This document shows positions 10,301-21,088 of a stretch of 64,000 nt of DNA, in pieces. Both the position numbers and the translations under genes were made by a program. Below the pieces are notes generated by a model, which saw only the letters and a list, made by a program, of their open reading frames with translations, was not told the DNA's origin and did not search any database. Origin of the DNA: Toxonevra muliebris (Eukaryota; Arthropoda; Insecta; Diptera; Pallopteridae); the NCBI GenBank assembly GCA_963691655.1, contig OY829330.1, positions 15,472,815 to 15,536,814 on the forward strand, in the 5' to 3' direction. Each line of letters begins with the position of its first letter. Position 1 is the first letter of the stretch.

Positions 10301-10318
10301 TCCCGGGTTTCGGCACCA
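10301..10318 (-). other. Primer-binding site (tRNA-Phe type)
   Basis: The minus strand reads TGGTGCCGAAACCCGGGA, six bases inside the 5' LTR. Its complement TCCCGGGTTTCGGCA-CCA matches, as I remember it, the 3' end of insect tRNA-Phe(GAA) plus CCA over all 18 bases. Confidence 0.8.
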
Positions 10319-10324
10319 TAAAAA

Positions 10325-10605
10325 TGTAGGAGTTTTCTTGTTTTGAATTAGAAAATAGAATTATACTTATCTTTTGGTTTTAGACAGAGTTCAAGAAATT
10401 AAGTATCTGTGACACAGCAACGTGTCTTCTTTATTCTTTTCATTTTTCTACTTCAATTTTTAGTTTCATTTATATGTTATACAAAAAGAGAGAGAATATA
10501 AATTTACAGGTTTTGATCATTGTAGCAAAAATATGAAGAATGGAAATGAAACACTTGCAGGTTTAGAATATAATCAGTTGATTAAGCACTGTAGAGTCCC
10601 CTACA
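10325..10605 (-). repeat. 5' LTR of the BEL element
   Basis: 281 bp, near-identical to 4530-4812. It holds the element promoter by position, but no unambiguous TATA box was assigned. Confidence 0.92.
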
Positions 10606-11035
10606 CATTTATTGAAACCTAGATTCTTTATTACTTTTCATTTTGTATCCAATCTAACTATCCAAATGCAAAACCTATCAAACGCCAATGTTTGCTACGG
10701 CGACTTCTCTGCTTGTATGGTATAGTCGATCTCCACACGTTTAACACCAACAAATAATTCTGCCACCAATAAATGTACACACACATTTTGTTTTCGTATG
10801 TACCTATATGTGTGAGTAAATTGATCGAAACATAAACAAACAAACTCCGCTCGTATTTTAATTTCTCCCTCTCTTCTTCTCTTCTCTTCGTTGTTTAGAG
10901 TAGCACAGTCATGCCGCGCAGTAGTGCGAGCGAGAGGGGAACTGGACGTTACAGTTATCTTACATCTTACGTTACAGTTATTCTTACATTTTACACATTT
11001 GAAATTTTGCCCATACCGATGTTTACACATCAAAA
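10606..11035. repeat. Right part of the dispersed repeat interrupted by BEL
   Basis: Matches 43,508-43,940 almost throughout, including CTTCTCTGCTTGTATGGTAT and a CATGCCGCGCAGTAGTG segment. It starts with the CATTT target duplication. The 43-kb copy runs through this point without the BEL element. Confidence 0.8.
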
Positions 11036-11049
11036 AATATATTGAAAAA

Positions 11050-11240
11050 AAAAATTAATTGGTCTCGATTCAAGTGGGATTCGAACTCACTATTCCTCAA
11101 CTCTTCCCTACATCCACTACTTTACCTTCTCTTCTAACCAACCCATCCACAAGCCACTATGAAATGCTGTGATCAAAGCATTCTTTTCTGCTTTGTGTTT
11201 GTATGGTGGAAATCACAGCGAGCGAAGTAAAAAAATCTTT
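11050..11240 (-). repeat. tRNA-derived SINE-like copy 2
   Basis: Minus-strand B-box GAGTTCGAATCCCAC (complement of about 11,078-11,092). The flanking sequence resembles 3560-3775 in the same orientation. Boundaries are approximate. Confidence 0.45.
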
Positions 11241-13446
11241 GGTTTTGATTCTAGGAAAACATAAATATTTACAATAACAAATGTAAGGGGAAAAAATTTT
11301 TAATATAAAAATTCATTTTACAGGTAAACTATTAACTTTAGATAAGATCTATAATCTTTCTATACATAATTTTTATGTATCTCTTATAGTTTAAGCAGTA
11401 TTTTGCGTTAAGTAGCTAAATTTTATAAAAAAGCTGACTTTGGTCCAAATAATGGTCTATATTAAAGAAACTATTTGAAATTAACTTAAAATAAATATCG
11501 AGTTAACTCGACAAATGTTCAAAGCAATTACATACTAAATTTCATGACAATCCGTTGCGAAATATAGAAACCTATTAGGACTAAACATTTAACAGAGCTC
11601 TATTTTATATACATATATATGTATATAGATTTACAAAAACACATCAGATGTACATATCGTGAAAATACAAATCATAAATCATCTATAAAGTGAAAAAAAA
11701 ACCGTTGGTCTTCCAATTACTTATATACCTGCAGTGCTGAAACCCAGTGGGAAGAAATCGGTACGCACAGTTAGTACATATATTAGTGAAAGTGCAACCA
11801 AAAACACAAACAACACAAAAATAACAACTAAAAAACATAATACAAATGCGCATAACAATAGCGTGGTAAAAGTGTTTCAAATGCTCAAAGGATAAAATTA
11901 ATATACTTACCGAAACCTGAAAAAAAAAAAATATATATGTATAAATTTTTGTATACTTACCCATTTACATTACCTGAAAAATAAAATTTGAAAAAAAAGA
12001 AGTGAAAACAATCAAATACAACACATAACATAAAGCAACACAGCCCACAACTTTACCAGTCATCAGATCATCAATAGTCACCATAACAACAATCACATCA
12101 TATATCCAACATAGCCCAAAACAACCCTCATCAATCCACAAATCACATAAAACAATCATTGAATTTGCTCTCAACAAACCTATAATACCCGAAAATGTCA
12201 CAGTAAGTTGGTGTATCGTTCCTAATGTGTTAAATATTACACATATATCTCTTATATAGCAAACATTGTAAAGAGAAATTTTCCTTTACAGTACTTAAAA
12301 AATAACATTATCCATAAATTAGAAATTTTCCTTTACCGTATAAAAAGAAAAATGTTTTTTCTGTTTTTCAATTGTGAAAAAACAGTTTTTCAATAAGCCC
12401 ATTATCAAAAAGATCCACTATTTCTTAGGGATCCCACGGTTTTTATATATATATGGTTTGTATGTATAATAGCCGTTTGAACTATTACATACTTTGAAAA
12501 ATTTTCTGTTTTTCCGGTAATCATAGCATTTTATAATTTACTCAAAATAATCAGTTTTTATAGGATCTACTATTTCTTACGGATCCCGCGATCTTTTATA
12601 TAGATAAGTATATAATATCTATTTGAGCTATTACATACTTTTCTGTTTTCGGTTAACTCTAGCGCATTATATACATACTTTCGGGTGATTATATATTTGC
12701 TAACTCCAGCATTTTATAAAATCATATTATATAATTAATTTATAATATACGAGCTCGAAGAAAAGTTTAAATTTTAAAGAGGTGCTTATATATTCACATA
12801 TATACACAGAATTCTCTCTCCCTTATTATCCATAAATAAGGAGAGGAGCGAAAAAAGATAAAAAGAAGAAGATCAGCAAATCATCCCCTATTTTTTGCAA
12901 TTCTCATAAAAGCGCAATAGCCGTGTGGTTTAATACATACGCGCAGAATTCGATTACATACTAGAAAAATATAACCCAGTATATTACTAGTATTAGCTCA
13001 CCCAAACAAAAAATTTTTAATTTTTGTAAAATAAATTTCTTTTACATTTTACAAAATAAACTAATACTTTAGTTTATTTTAATAAGTTTAAAGTACTTAT
13101 AATCTCAAAAAAAAAAAAAAAATTTAACAATAAAGCTTATGTAATTTCGTCAGTTTTATTAAGTTCGGACTACATTTGTATACATAAAGTATCGACCAGC
13201 ATTCCCTATTGTTGGCTAGTACACAATTTTTTTTTCTAAAACTTTTAAATCTTTTATATTAAATAATATTTAATTATAGAACAGAATAAGCAAACCTCAT
13301 TGCTGTTTCTCAAACATTTTTAAAATTTGTAAATAATTTTTGCATATCGAACAGCAAACCTCTTTGCTGACTCTGAAATTTTTTTTAATTATTCGAATAA
13401 ATTTAGCTCTCTTAAATTTTTAAAAAATTTAAAAAGCTCACTCCTG
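11241..13446. other. AT-rich non-coding stretch
   Basis: Very AT-rich with many homopolymer runs. Two imperfect repeats of GATCCACTATTTCTTAGGGA with surrounding TTTTATATA lie near 12,411-12,450 and 12,564-12,605. A phrase containing 'AGCAAACCTC-TTGCTG' occurs twice near 13,290 and 13,350. The minus-strand open frames at 11,683-12,201 are low-complexity and not convincing. No LTR for the BEL copy that follows could be found. Confidence 0.45.
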
Positions 13447-13454
13447 CCTAAAAA

Positions 13455-14351
13455 TTGTATCTCCTTCGCTATAAAACAAAAGGCAAAGCTGGTGCCATTG
13501 TTAAACAATATCCCTTAAGCGATGATAATTTCGATCTCGCCTGGGAAGCACTAAAATCACGATACGAAAATCGTAGAATTTTAGTGGATAATCAAATAAA
13601 AGCTCTGATGAACATACCTCCTATGAATACAGAAAATAGCGAAGCAATTCAAAAAACTCAAAACACTATCAACAGCTGCTTGTCGATTCTCAAGACACAG
13701 GGGATTTTAGTGAATACATGGGATCCCATCCTAGTATATATCTGCTCCTCAAAATTACCCGAAGAGACTCCAGCTCTATGGGAACAATCTCTTACATCTC
13801 GGAAAGAGCTCCCAACTTGGCCTGAAATGAATAGATTTCTTACAAGTAGGTTCGAAGTAGTTGAGCGTCTAACGCGCTATCAGCCTTCGAAATCTAGAGC
13901 GCCCACAACCCATCTCTCTCAAAATAGAACTCAGAATCGAACTCAATCATATCACTCTGAAAATAGGCAGCAATTTTCATGTAGGCTTTGCAACGCAAAT
14001 CATGCGTTGAAATACTGCCAAAAATTCAAACGCCTGTCTATTTTCGATAGATTAAAGTTCGTTAAGGAGAATAAATATTGGAAAAATTGCTTGTCATATT
14101 CACATATGATAAATGAATGTTCAAGTCAATTCACTTGTATATACTGCCAGCGACAGCATCACTCAATGCTCCATGCCACATCCAGCAGTCCTCAAAATTC
14201 ACGGCCCAGATATAGTCAATCCAAACCTAGCTCTCATGCATCTACGAATGCTCACTCCACTACAGCTAACCCTCAAAAAAAGCCTAGTGAACCCAAGTTC
14301 ATGCTCACCATTCCAATATTTGAGAAAAAACTTTGCTTCCCACTGCAATAG
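13455..14351 (+). pseudogene. BEL gag remnant
   Basis: Equivalent to about the last two thirds of gag. The DUF1759 part starts abruptly (HYLLRYKTKGKAG is expected, with only a Met-Tyr in place of the first residues) and runs through FDLAWEALKSRYEN and NTWDPILVYICSSKL. The zinc-knuckle region (CRLCNANHALKYC, CLSYSHMINEC, CIYCQRQHHSMLH) is recognisable, but the first Cys of the second knuckle is Trp (KYWKNC). A frameshift in the A-run at about 14,325-14,330 throws the reading frame out before the protease. Confidence 0.85.
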
Positions 14352-14944
14352 TTTCAATCTCACATTTAGGTGAAATTTATAAGGTCCGTGCGTTAATAGA
14401 TCCAGGTTCCCAGGAAACCTTTATATCATCAAAAATTCAAGAAACCATAGCACTCCCCACAACAGAAGCTCATTACTCAATTTCTGGTATGGGAGGTAGA
14501 ATGGTTCAAAAATTGAATAAAATATGCTCTCTCACACTATGTTCCTCAAACATAAGTAAGAAAATTGCAGCTCACGCAATAGTCCTCCCACAATTAACAA
14601 ACTTCTTGCCCACATTTAAGGTAAAAGATCCTGAGTGGAAGGAGTTCTAGAGGTTAGAGCTAGCTGATCCACAATGTTTCTCTCCTGCTAAAATCTATCT
14701 GGTTATTGGTAGCGATTTGAACCCTCAAATCTTATTACAAGGCTTTCATCGAAATATTTGCGAAGGTTTGCTTGCACAAAATACGATTTTCGGATGGATC
14801 TTAAGCGGACCCATTGCAGAAAAAGTAACGGCATTCACGACGCAAGTATCTCCCATCTCAAACTATTGTCTTAGTACGCAATTAATTCTAAAGAAAATTT
14901 CCTCTCACTTCAAATATTCTGTTAGAAGAAACCTATGTCGATGA
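14333..14944 (+). pseudogene. BEL protease remnant
   Basis: DUF1758-type aspartic protease in the frame shifted relative to gag: ALIDPGSQETFIS supplies the active-site Asp (DPGS, where the copy at 8 kb has DQGA). A TAG at 14,648-14,650 interrupts it. The same frame then continues with IGSDLNPQILL and FGWILSGPI, the usual region between protease and reverse transcriptase. Confidence 0.85.
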
Positions 14945-15470
14945 CATACTTTCTGGTGGTCATGATGTAGAGTCAGCCATTGAATCCATGAATCAGGTAA
15001 TTCAATCCCTAAAGTCCGCAGGTTTGCTTTTGAAAAAGATAACTTCAAATAATCCAACTATTCTCGATAAGGATCCAACTCAAGACCTGCTAGACTCTGA
15101 TTTTTTGCGTTTCCAAGACACGTCATCCACAAAAACTCTAGGCAATCGGTGGAATGCAATAAAAGACTCATTTTCATACACATTCGAACCCATTCCAGCT
15201 TCAACCTCTGCCACGAAACGCCAGATTCTCTCTTCTGTTGCGAAACTTTTCGACCTGGCAGGATGGCTATCGCCACTTATGGTTCAAGCGAAAATCCTAC
15301 TCCAACAACTCTGGTTGGAAGGTACGGATTGGGATGAATGTGTAAAACCGAATTCGCTCCATAAATGGAACAATTTTGCAGAAAATCTCTTTACAATCTC
15401 TCAACATCGAAATCCCTCGATGGATTCAATTCTCGCCGAACAAACATATCCAACTCCATGGATTTTGTGA
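14925..15470 (+). pseudogene. BEL reverse transcriptase fragment (palm onward)
   Basis: The segment jumps directly to [16 protein letters not shown], so the catalytic YVDD box survives while about 200 residues of fingers and palm before it are deleted. The thumb/connection part follows ([27 protein letters not shown]). The frame ends by a shift near 15,380-15,440, after which RNase H continues in another frame. Confidence 0.85.
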
Positions 15471-17499
15471 CGCATCGGAAAAGGCTTATTGTGCTTGCCT
15501 TTATATTCACACACAAGAGAAGGACAATCCCGTTTCCTCTCATCTCTTAGTTGAAAAAGGTAAAGTGGCTCCTCTGCAAACAATAAGCCTTCCGCGGCTA
15601 GAATTTTGTGGAGCGGTTTTACTCTTAAAATTAGTTAAACATGTTCGATCCTATCTTAATCTGGAGAACCAGGAACTCTTCCTTTGGTCAGACTCTGAGA
15701 TCGTTCTTGCTTGGCTAGAAAAGCCTCCATGCACTTGGAAAACATATGTAGCGAATCATACATCTCAAATTATCAAAAATGTTGGTAATGCATCTTGGCG
15801 TCATGTCGCAAGTGCAGATAACCCAGCTGACTTAGGTACTCGTGGATGCAAACCACAAGACTTAGCAACCCATTCTCTATGGTCGAAGGGTCCCGAATGG
15901 CTACAGAAAGTCCCGCTTCAATGGCCACAGCCCTTTCAATCCACAAAATCTCCCCCTGAAGTACGTAAGGTAGATGTTTTCCATGCAGTTGAACGTGCCG
16001 ACATCCTCGAGCGGTTCTCTTCGTTCTCTCGTGCCTTACGTGTTCTTTGCCTCGTATTTCGCTTCTTCCATAAGCTTAAGAAAGCTTCTATTTCTGAGGT
16101 CGGCAATATAATCCAGTTAGAAGTACAATTCGTCAAAACTCGTTTGATAAAACTTACTCAATCTCAGTATTTCAATACTGAATACTTAGCCCTTTCGGCG
16201 TCAAAGCCGCTTGGCAAAAAAAGTTCAATACTCTCGCTAAATCCATTTCTGGATACACAAGGCGTTATGAGGGTAAATGGCCGCTTAGTTCATGCTGCTC
16301 TAAGCTATAATGAACGTCAGCCTACTATCATCCCTGATACGTCTCGTTTTTGTTCATTATACTTAGATTTTCTCCATAAAATTCTCTTGCATGACGAAAA
16401 ACAACTTATGATTCGGATGGTACAGCAAAAGTACTATATTCCTCGCCTAAAACTCAAATTGAAAAAATGCATATTTCAATGCAAAGCTTGCATTTTATAC
16501 AAGCATCGGGTCCGATCCAAAATAATGGCCGCTCTACCTCTAGAGCGGTGCACATTCTCTCTTCCATTTACCATCACCGAAGTCGACTTCGCTGGCCCTT
16601 TTTAGGTGAAATCGTCAACTCTCCGACGATCACCATTTCTAAAGGCATTTGTCTGTGTTTTCGTCTGTTTCTCTACAAAGGCGATACACCTCGAAGTTTG
16701 CTCAGATCTCACAACTGAAGCATTTCTAGCAGCATTTGCTAGATTTACGGGCCGTCGAGGTCTTCCGAGCAAAATGATGTCCGACAATGAAAATACATTC
16801 ATCGGAGCCCAACGTGCGCTCCACAAAGACCGAATTCAATTCTTGAAAGAGGTTTCGGCGGATATTTCAGCTAAATATACCGCTCAGGGTTTTGAATGGC
16901 AATTCATCCCTCCAAATGCACCTCACATGGGTGGCCTCTGGGAATCCGGAGTAAAGAGTTTCAAGACTTATTTTATCAAAATTACTGGGGCTCACAAATT
17001 TACTTTCGAGGAATTTCTCACCCTCATCACTAGGATAGAGGCAGTGCTCAATTCTCGACCACTATCACCCATGTCTCAGGATCCATCTGATTTACTCGCC
17101 CTCACTCCTGGGCATTTTCTACGCGGTGGCCCACTCCTAGCTTTGCCTGAACCGAATGCCAAACATCTCAGTTTCTCTACTAGATGGCAAAGGCTCAAGG
17201 TCTTGCACCACCAGTTTAGTAGACGGTGGAAAGAAGAATATCTCAAGGAATTACATAAGAGATATAAGTGGAAGCATCCTCAAAAAGACATCGGTGAAGG
17301 CGAACTCGTCGTCATTAAAGAGGATTTTCTCTCTCCTCACGTATGGCATCTTGGCCGTGTTGTCAAGTTATATCGTGGCGCCGACAATCACATAAGAGTA
17401 GCCGATGTCAGAACCCAGAGCGGAGTATTTACACGCCCAATTGTAAAGCTCTGCGTGTTACCCATTAATTCTCCATCCGATTCTTCTCAATCTCAATAA
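15376..17499 (+). pseudogene. BEL RNase H and integrase remnant
   Basis: Two open segments in one frame, 15,376-16,605 and 16,606-17,499, divided by a single amber codon (DFAGPF-TAG-VKSS). RNase H shows [27 protein letters not shown] and NPADLGTRG. Integrase has its zinc domain ([18 protein letters not shown]) and catalytic residues in VDFAGPF, SDNENTFIGA and GGLWESGVKS. The frame runs to a natural stop at 17,497-17,499. Apart from the amber codon this half is well preserved compared with gag and reverse transcriptase. Confidence 0.88.
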
Positions 17500-17579
17500 C
17501 TCTTGATTCAATAATTCACCATTATTTCACCATATCCGCTTTGTTTTATGAGATAATAATAATTGTCTTATATTTACAG

Positions 17580-17928
17580 ATATCCACAAAGCGAACTCTT
17601 CCGCTGCCGGGTGTATATGAGGCACCACCCATTAAAATACTGCCGATCATTCCTCGCGATGACCCCTGACGAGCGATATGAGGCAGTGAGGAGTCATCGA
17701 TACTGCGTTAACTGCCTGGCAAAATCCCACAACACCAGCGCCTGCACGTCGCTGCAAAGCTGCCATGCATGTAGTCTAGGGCACCATACGCTCTTGCATG
17801 CACATTTTCCGGCGCGACAGCGGATTAGTCCGGTGGTGTCGGTGCGCCCGTCTAATGATGAACGTCGCGCATGGGACGACGTACTCAAATTTCGACTGTG
17901 TAACGCCACTTGCAATCGACCATCGTAG
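17580..17928 (+). pseudogene. gag zinc-knuckle remnant of a third BEL-type element
   Basis: A GC-richer segment encoding the zinc-binding part of a BEL/Pao gag: CRVYMRHHPLKYC, then YCVNCLAKSHNTSAC (a CX2CX4HX4C knuckle) and CHACSLGHHTLLH. In the first motif the second Cys is Tyr (CRVY), so that knuckle is damaged. The open frame ends by 17,928 and there is no protease or pol. About 190 bp further on come a polypurine tract and an LTR of the family seen at 449-1002. This is therefore probably an internally deleted element and not the tail of the BEL copy ending at 17,499. A TTTACAG acceptor-like sequence just upstream (17,573-17,579) leaves open a spliced, domesticated gag exon, but nothing else supports that. 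Confidence 0.7.
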
Positions 17929-18121
17929 TGGCGCCACCTCAACAGCCACCCCGACAATCCCATCAGCGATCCACTCGACCTCTCAGTCAACAACCAACTC
18001 GGAGCGTGCAATCTGGCAGGGTACGGCGTCCGAGACACCACAAATTTCTGACTGCAGTAGTGATGGTCCTTAAAGAAGTGCAGCTCACGTTGAACAGCCA
18101 ATCCGTTCAAGGGGGCCGCTA
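17929..18121 (+). other. 3' untranslated part and polypurine tract of the third BEL-type element
   Basis: Contains the purine/GC tract GGGGGCCGC at 18,111-18,119, two bases before the LTR start. Short frames here (QGGRYVEDPVEEP) resemble BEL element termini. Confidence 0.55.
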
Positions 18122-18578
18122 TGTTGAGGACCCTGTGGAGGAGCCCCTAATTGAGTTCGATTAGTGCTCCCTGCACTAATCGTCCCACCACCATCCATTC
18201 TGTCGCCTCACGGCCACCCTAAATACTATTAAAAATGAACTATTGAATTGTTGAATTTTCCTAAAATACCACTCTGGTATTAATTTGAATTGTTAAATTC
18301 CTTTGAAATACCCCTCTGGTATTTATCTATTACAATGTAATATCTATGTATATATTCCCTTTATATACAAAAATATTGTAATACATTCTCTCAATCCATG
18401 GGATTATACCAGTTGCCAGACGGTATAAAATCCCATTGCTTGAGAAAATCTAGATTAGTCTTTGAGTAACCCTTCAATCAATCACAGTTTGCAAATAAAG
18501 TCTCACGCTCCGTGAAATACTGTAAAATTTTAACTTCAGCCCTCTCTCTCTCAAATCACTATGATTTGACCACACTCA
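18122..18578 (+). repeat. 3' LTR of the third BEL-type element
   Basis: Begins TGTTGAGGACCC directly after the polypurine tract and probably ends in CACTCA at 18,578. It contains CAAATAAAG near the end, equivalent to the polyadenylation signal of the solo LTR at 449-1002, and shares several blocks with that LTR in the opposite orientation. The right boundary is inferred from the TG...CA rule and from the solo LTR. Confidence 0.6.
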
Positions 18579-18687
18579 TTGATGTGAATTTTAGGTAATT
18601 TTTCGTTTCTGTAAAATGTTTATATGGAAAGTGCGTGTCGCGCTTTTATAATATGAAATTATATCGATGCGGGGAATTCGATCGAAT

Positions 18688-18988
18688 GCGAGTATGCTTG
18701 GCGAACACCATGAAATTGTTGTTGCACCGAACACAAAGAGAGAGCTTTTACTCACTCTCACACCGAACACAATATACTCGGTGTTTTGTACACCGAGCAC
18801 GCCGAGTATTCAGGGTGGCAATGAGTTATTTTACAAAACAGTATCATTACATATAAAATTGTATTAAACAAACGAGTATATTTTGACAAAATGCAATTCT
18901 GCAACGAGCTGAATGTAACCACCTCGACCGAGCACCGCAGAAAATGTTTTGTGTTCGCCGAACACCGAGCACCAATATAACCAGGCGC
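18688..18988 (+). mobile_element. Palindrome-rich inverted-repeat element, copy 1
   Basis: One of three copies (others at 42,894-43,209 and, inverted, 45,675-45,915). It contains CGAACACCATGAAATTG, GCACGCCGAGTATTCA and, at the right end, CCGAACACCGAGCACC followed by AATATAACC. The left terminal GGCTGTGGTTATATTG present in copy 2 is lost here. Non-coding; short frames on both strands arise from its internal palindromes. Confidence 0.75.
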
Positions 18989-19663
18989 TTAAGCGGGAGT
19001 AAATAATAAATAAGAAAAAGAGAGAAGACATGAGTAAGGGCTCCCTCAGAATTATCTGCATACACAAATAAAACAAACAGCAATGAGTAGTTTGGTTCTC
19101 TTTTGATATTTGTTTTTCATTAAGAGATTTCTTCCGCAAAAAAATTGCACCAGTTACTGGGGCCTTAGCGACTAGTTACTTTTAATGTATTGATTATTTT
19201 CAATTTAATTTTTTCTAAATTTATAAAAAAAAAATTAAATGTACAAAACTACATATATCGTTTTAAGTGTATATGTATTCCTGCATATGTGTTGAATGCA
19301 ACCTTTTAGAATGCCAATACAAGGCATTATGAGCCACTGAGGTGTTACCACGGCTGGTTTAGGTGTCTACGAGTGGACATTGACTAAAGACGGACTTACC
19401 AGCAAAATTGAGAATAATACTAGGACCCGGAGCAGTGGTATTATTCATGGCTGTATGCTAGATTTAGCTGCAGGTGGGGAGGGATAGCTCCTGCTGACGA
19501 ACGTTTTGTCGGACAGATCTGTATTTTTTTAGGAGACTATGAGGTTAATTTTCAAAGTCATGACTTAAGTTCATGTCAATTTCGTTATTTGAAGTTATGT
19601 ATAAACAGGTTAATGAACAAATGTAGTCATCACAACAACAATGTATATAGAGACGGGCAAATC
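18989..19663. other. Non-coding stretch with one shared repeat block
   Basis: The block at 19,122-19,179 (AGAGATTTCTTC...TTACTGGGGCCTTA...CGACTAGT) recurs at 45,916-45,975, next to copy 3 of the inverted-repeat element. The rest, including a GC-richer part at 19,310-19,520, is not recognised. Confidence 0.5.
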
Positions 19664-19745
19664 AGACGGCCGTTTCGGAATCCGCCACAATTCCTCATCA
19701 GTGATAGTTCTTAATCTTTCAATATCCTATATAAGCTACTAATAT
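19664..19745 (-). repeat. Copy of a LINE 3'-end repeat
   Basis: The block GGCCGTTTCGGAATCCGCCA with its surroundings matches 25,485-25,570, which lies between the last coding part and the poly(A) end of a minus-strand LINE. This is probably a truncated 3' end of the same LINE family. Confidence 0.5.
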
Positions 19746-20732
19746 TTGAAATCACAACCCAGAATTACGGATTTGATTCCAAATATCTTCACTGAATAGA
19801 GATATTTAAAGAAACCACCACTACCGTTCTATACACTTATGTTGTTGTTTTTTTTCCCCCCCATTGTAGCTAGTCTGCATAACAGTTCGTTATTTGAAAA
19901 TCTAGTACATGAGAGAGTGTGTGTGTTTGTGAGAAAATGATTCTAGGTGTAATTTTTTCTGAACGGTCCCAATTCGATCAGTTCATGATAGTTTTTTAGG
20001 AGTATTGAGTGATAATGATATGAGTAGGTGCTGAACTAACAGCGGCTTGATAGGTAGATGCGTGTGAATGTACTTGTAATCAGCGACTGAGTGTGTTATA
20101 TAGGTGAATCGGGTTGAGTGCAAGTAAATGGTGAATGTGAGGATGAATGTAGGCGGATAAGTTAGCATAGAATAAATGTAGACATAATTTGGTTTTTTAT
20201 TTTTCATCAGTCCTTTCCTTAATTTCTCTCGCTCTCTCTATCTATTTATTTAAAATTTCAACTTAAATAAAGATTTTTTTGGCACGACGGTTGAAAAATC
20301 TTTTTCTGTGAGTGTCTGTTGAACAGTTTAAGTGGCAAGAATCAGCCCATCCAACGAGCAATCGAGCCGACCACCGTGCCACCTCTGCCACATCTAGCTG
20401 TACCCAATCAAGTCAGACACATAACAACCTACAATTTGTGCTAGGTCTCCATAAAAGTGCCAGATCACTGTCACACAGTGTTATTTCTCTTTGATAGATC
20501 TATAAGTTTTGTATAGACAGTTTTTATGTAAAATTAAAAATGTCTGAGATATAAACAATCAAATACGAATTTTATGCAAAAAAGCCCGTTCTTTCTAAGT
20601 TTTGGAGCTCTTGGTGCACCATTTCCCCTTATCCAATTGATCCAAAATTTTACACAGATTATTTTTTGTGTAAAATGAACCGTTTGAGAGGGTACCGCGA
20701 CTTACGAAAATTTAATGGTACACTAAAGTACA
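19746..20732. other. Non-coding stretch
   Basis: Nothing recognised. The short frames at 19,983-20,207 and 20,312-20,494 have no family resemblance. Confidence 0.4.
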
Positions 20733-20982
20733 TATCGGTGCCTTAATTTGCTAAGACCCTAACATCAAATTTTTCAACATCGAGTTTTTGATTATGACAA
20801 AGCGAGCCTACTTTCGTCTGTGCCAAACATTTTAGAGACCTGCACCAAAAACCTACGATATTTGCTTTTAGTTTAAATTAAAAATTCTCGAAGTAGTACT
20901 CTAAATAACAAATTTTTTTTTAGCTTCACCTGTAAAATTTAAAAAATGCGGGTTGTGTCCTTAGCAAATTAAAGCAGCGATA
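20733..20982. mobile_element. MITE-like element, copy B
   Basis: A 250-bp element with the same inverted ends as 2490-2734: TATCGGTGCCTTAATTTGCT at the left and the complement of CGCTGCTTTAATTTGCTAAG at the right. The interior differs considerably from copy A, so the two are old or belong to different subfamilies. Confidence 0.65.
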
Positions 20983-21061
20983 TATACCTACATTACAATG
21001 AATCAACAGATTTAAAAAAAGACGCTCCATCTTTCCTAGTTTAGTGAAAATATATTTGTGT

Positions 21062-21069
21062 ATTTATTT
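21062..21069 (-). promoter_or_regulatory. Polyadenylation signal of the yellow gene
   Basis: AATAAA on the minus strand (complement of TTTATT at 21,063-21,068), about 20 bases past the stop codon. The 3' untranslated region is therefore probably very short. Confidence 0.5.
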
Positions 21070-21088
21070 TATTAAATTCATTGAATCT

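Larger units (their letters stand above)
4530..10605 (-). mobile_element. BEL/Pao LTR retrotransposon, nearly complete
   Basis: A 6,076-bp element on the minus strand. Its two LTRs (10,325-10,605 as 5' LTR and 4530-4812 as 3' LTR) begin TGTAGGAG and end CCCTACA. It is flanked by the 5-bp direct repeat CATTT (4525-4529 and 10,606-10,610), the target duplication size usual for BEL. Internal order is primer site, gag with zinc knuckles, aspartic protease, reverse transcriptase, RNase H, integrase and polypurine tract, the BEL/Pao order. All of gag-pol lies in one reading frame broken by an amber stop at 7970-7972 and an ochre stop at 6275-6277. The LTRs differ by about three substitutions and one 2-base indel, so the insertion is recent. 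It sits inside an older dispersed repeat. Confidence 0.95.
13447..17499 (+). mobile_element. Decayed BEL/Pao element, 5'-truncated, plus strand
   Basis: A second BEL/Pao copy, clearly older than the one at 4.5-10.6 kb and of a different lineage. It keeps gag from its middle, the protease, part of reverse transcriptase, RNase H and integrase, in family order. It lacks the 5' LTR and gag N-terminus, most of the reverse-transcriptase fingers and palm, and any recognisable 3' LTR. Frameshifts near 14,335, 14,930 and 15,380-15,440 and in-frame stops at 14,648-14,650 and 16,603-16,605 break the frame. Confidence 0.9.

Noticed and set aside
11683..12201. Two adjacent minus-strand frames rich in Phe, Val and Cys
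   Set aside because: Low-complexity AT-rich DNA with no family motif; they could pass for small membrane proteins by composition only.
18640..18867. Small plus-strand frames rich in Arg and His
   Set aside because: They come from the palindromic element that recurs at 42.9 and 45.7 kb, where the frames are not conserved.
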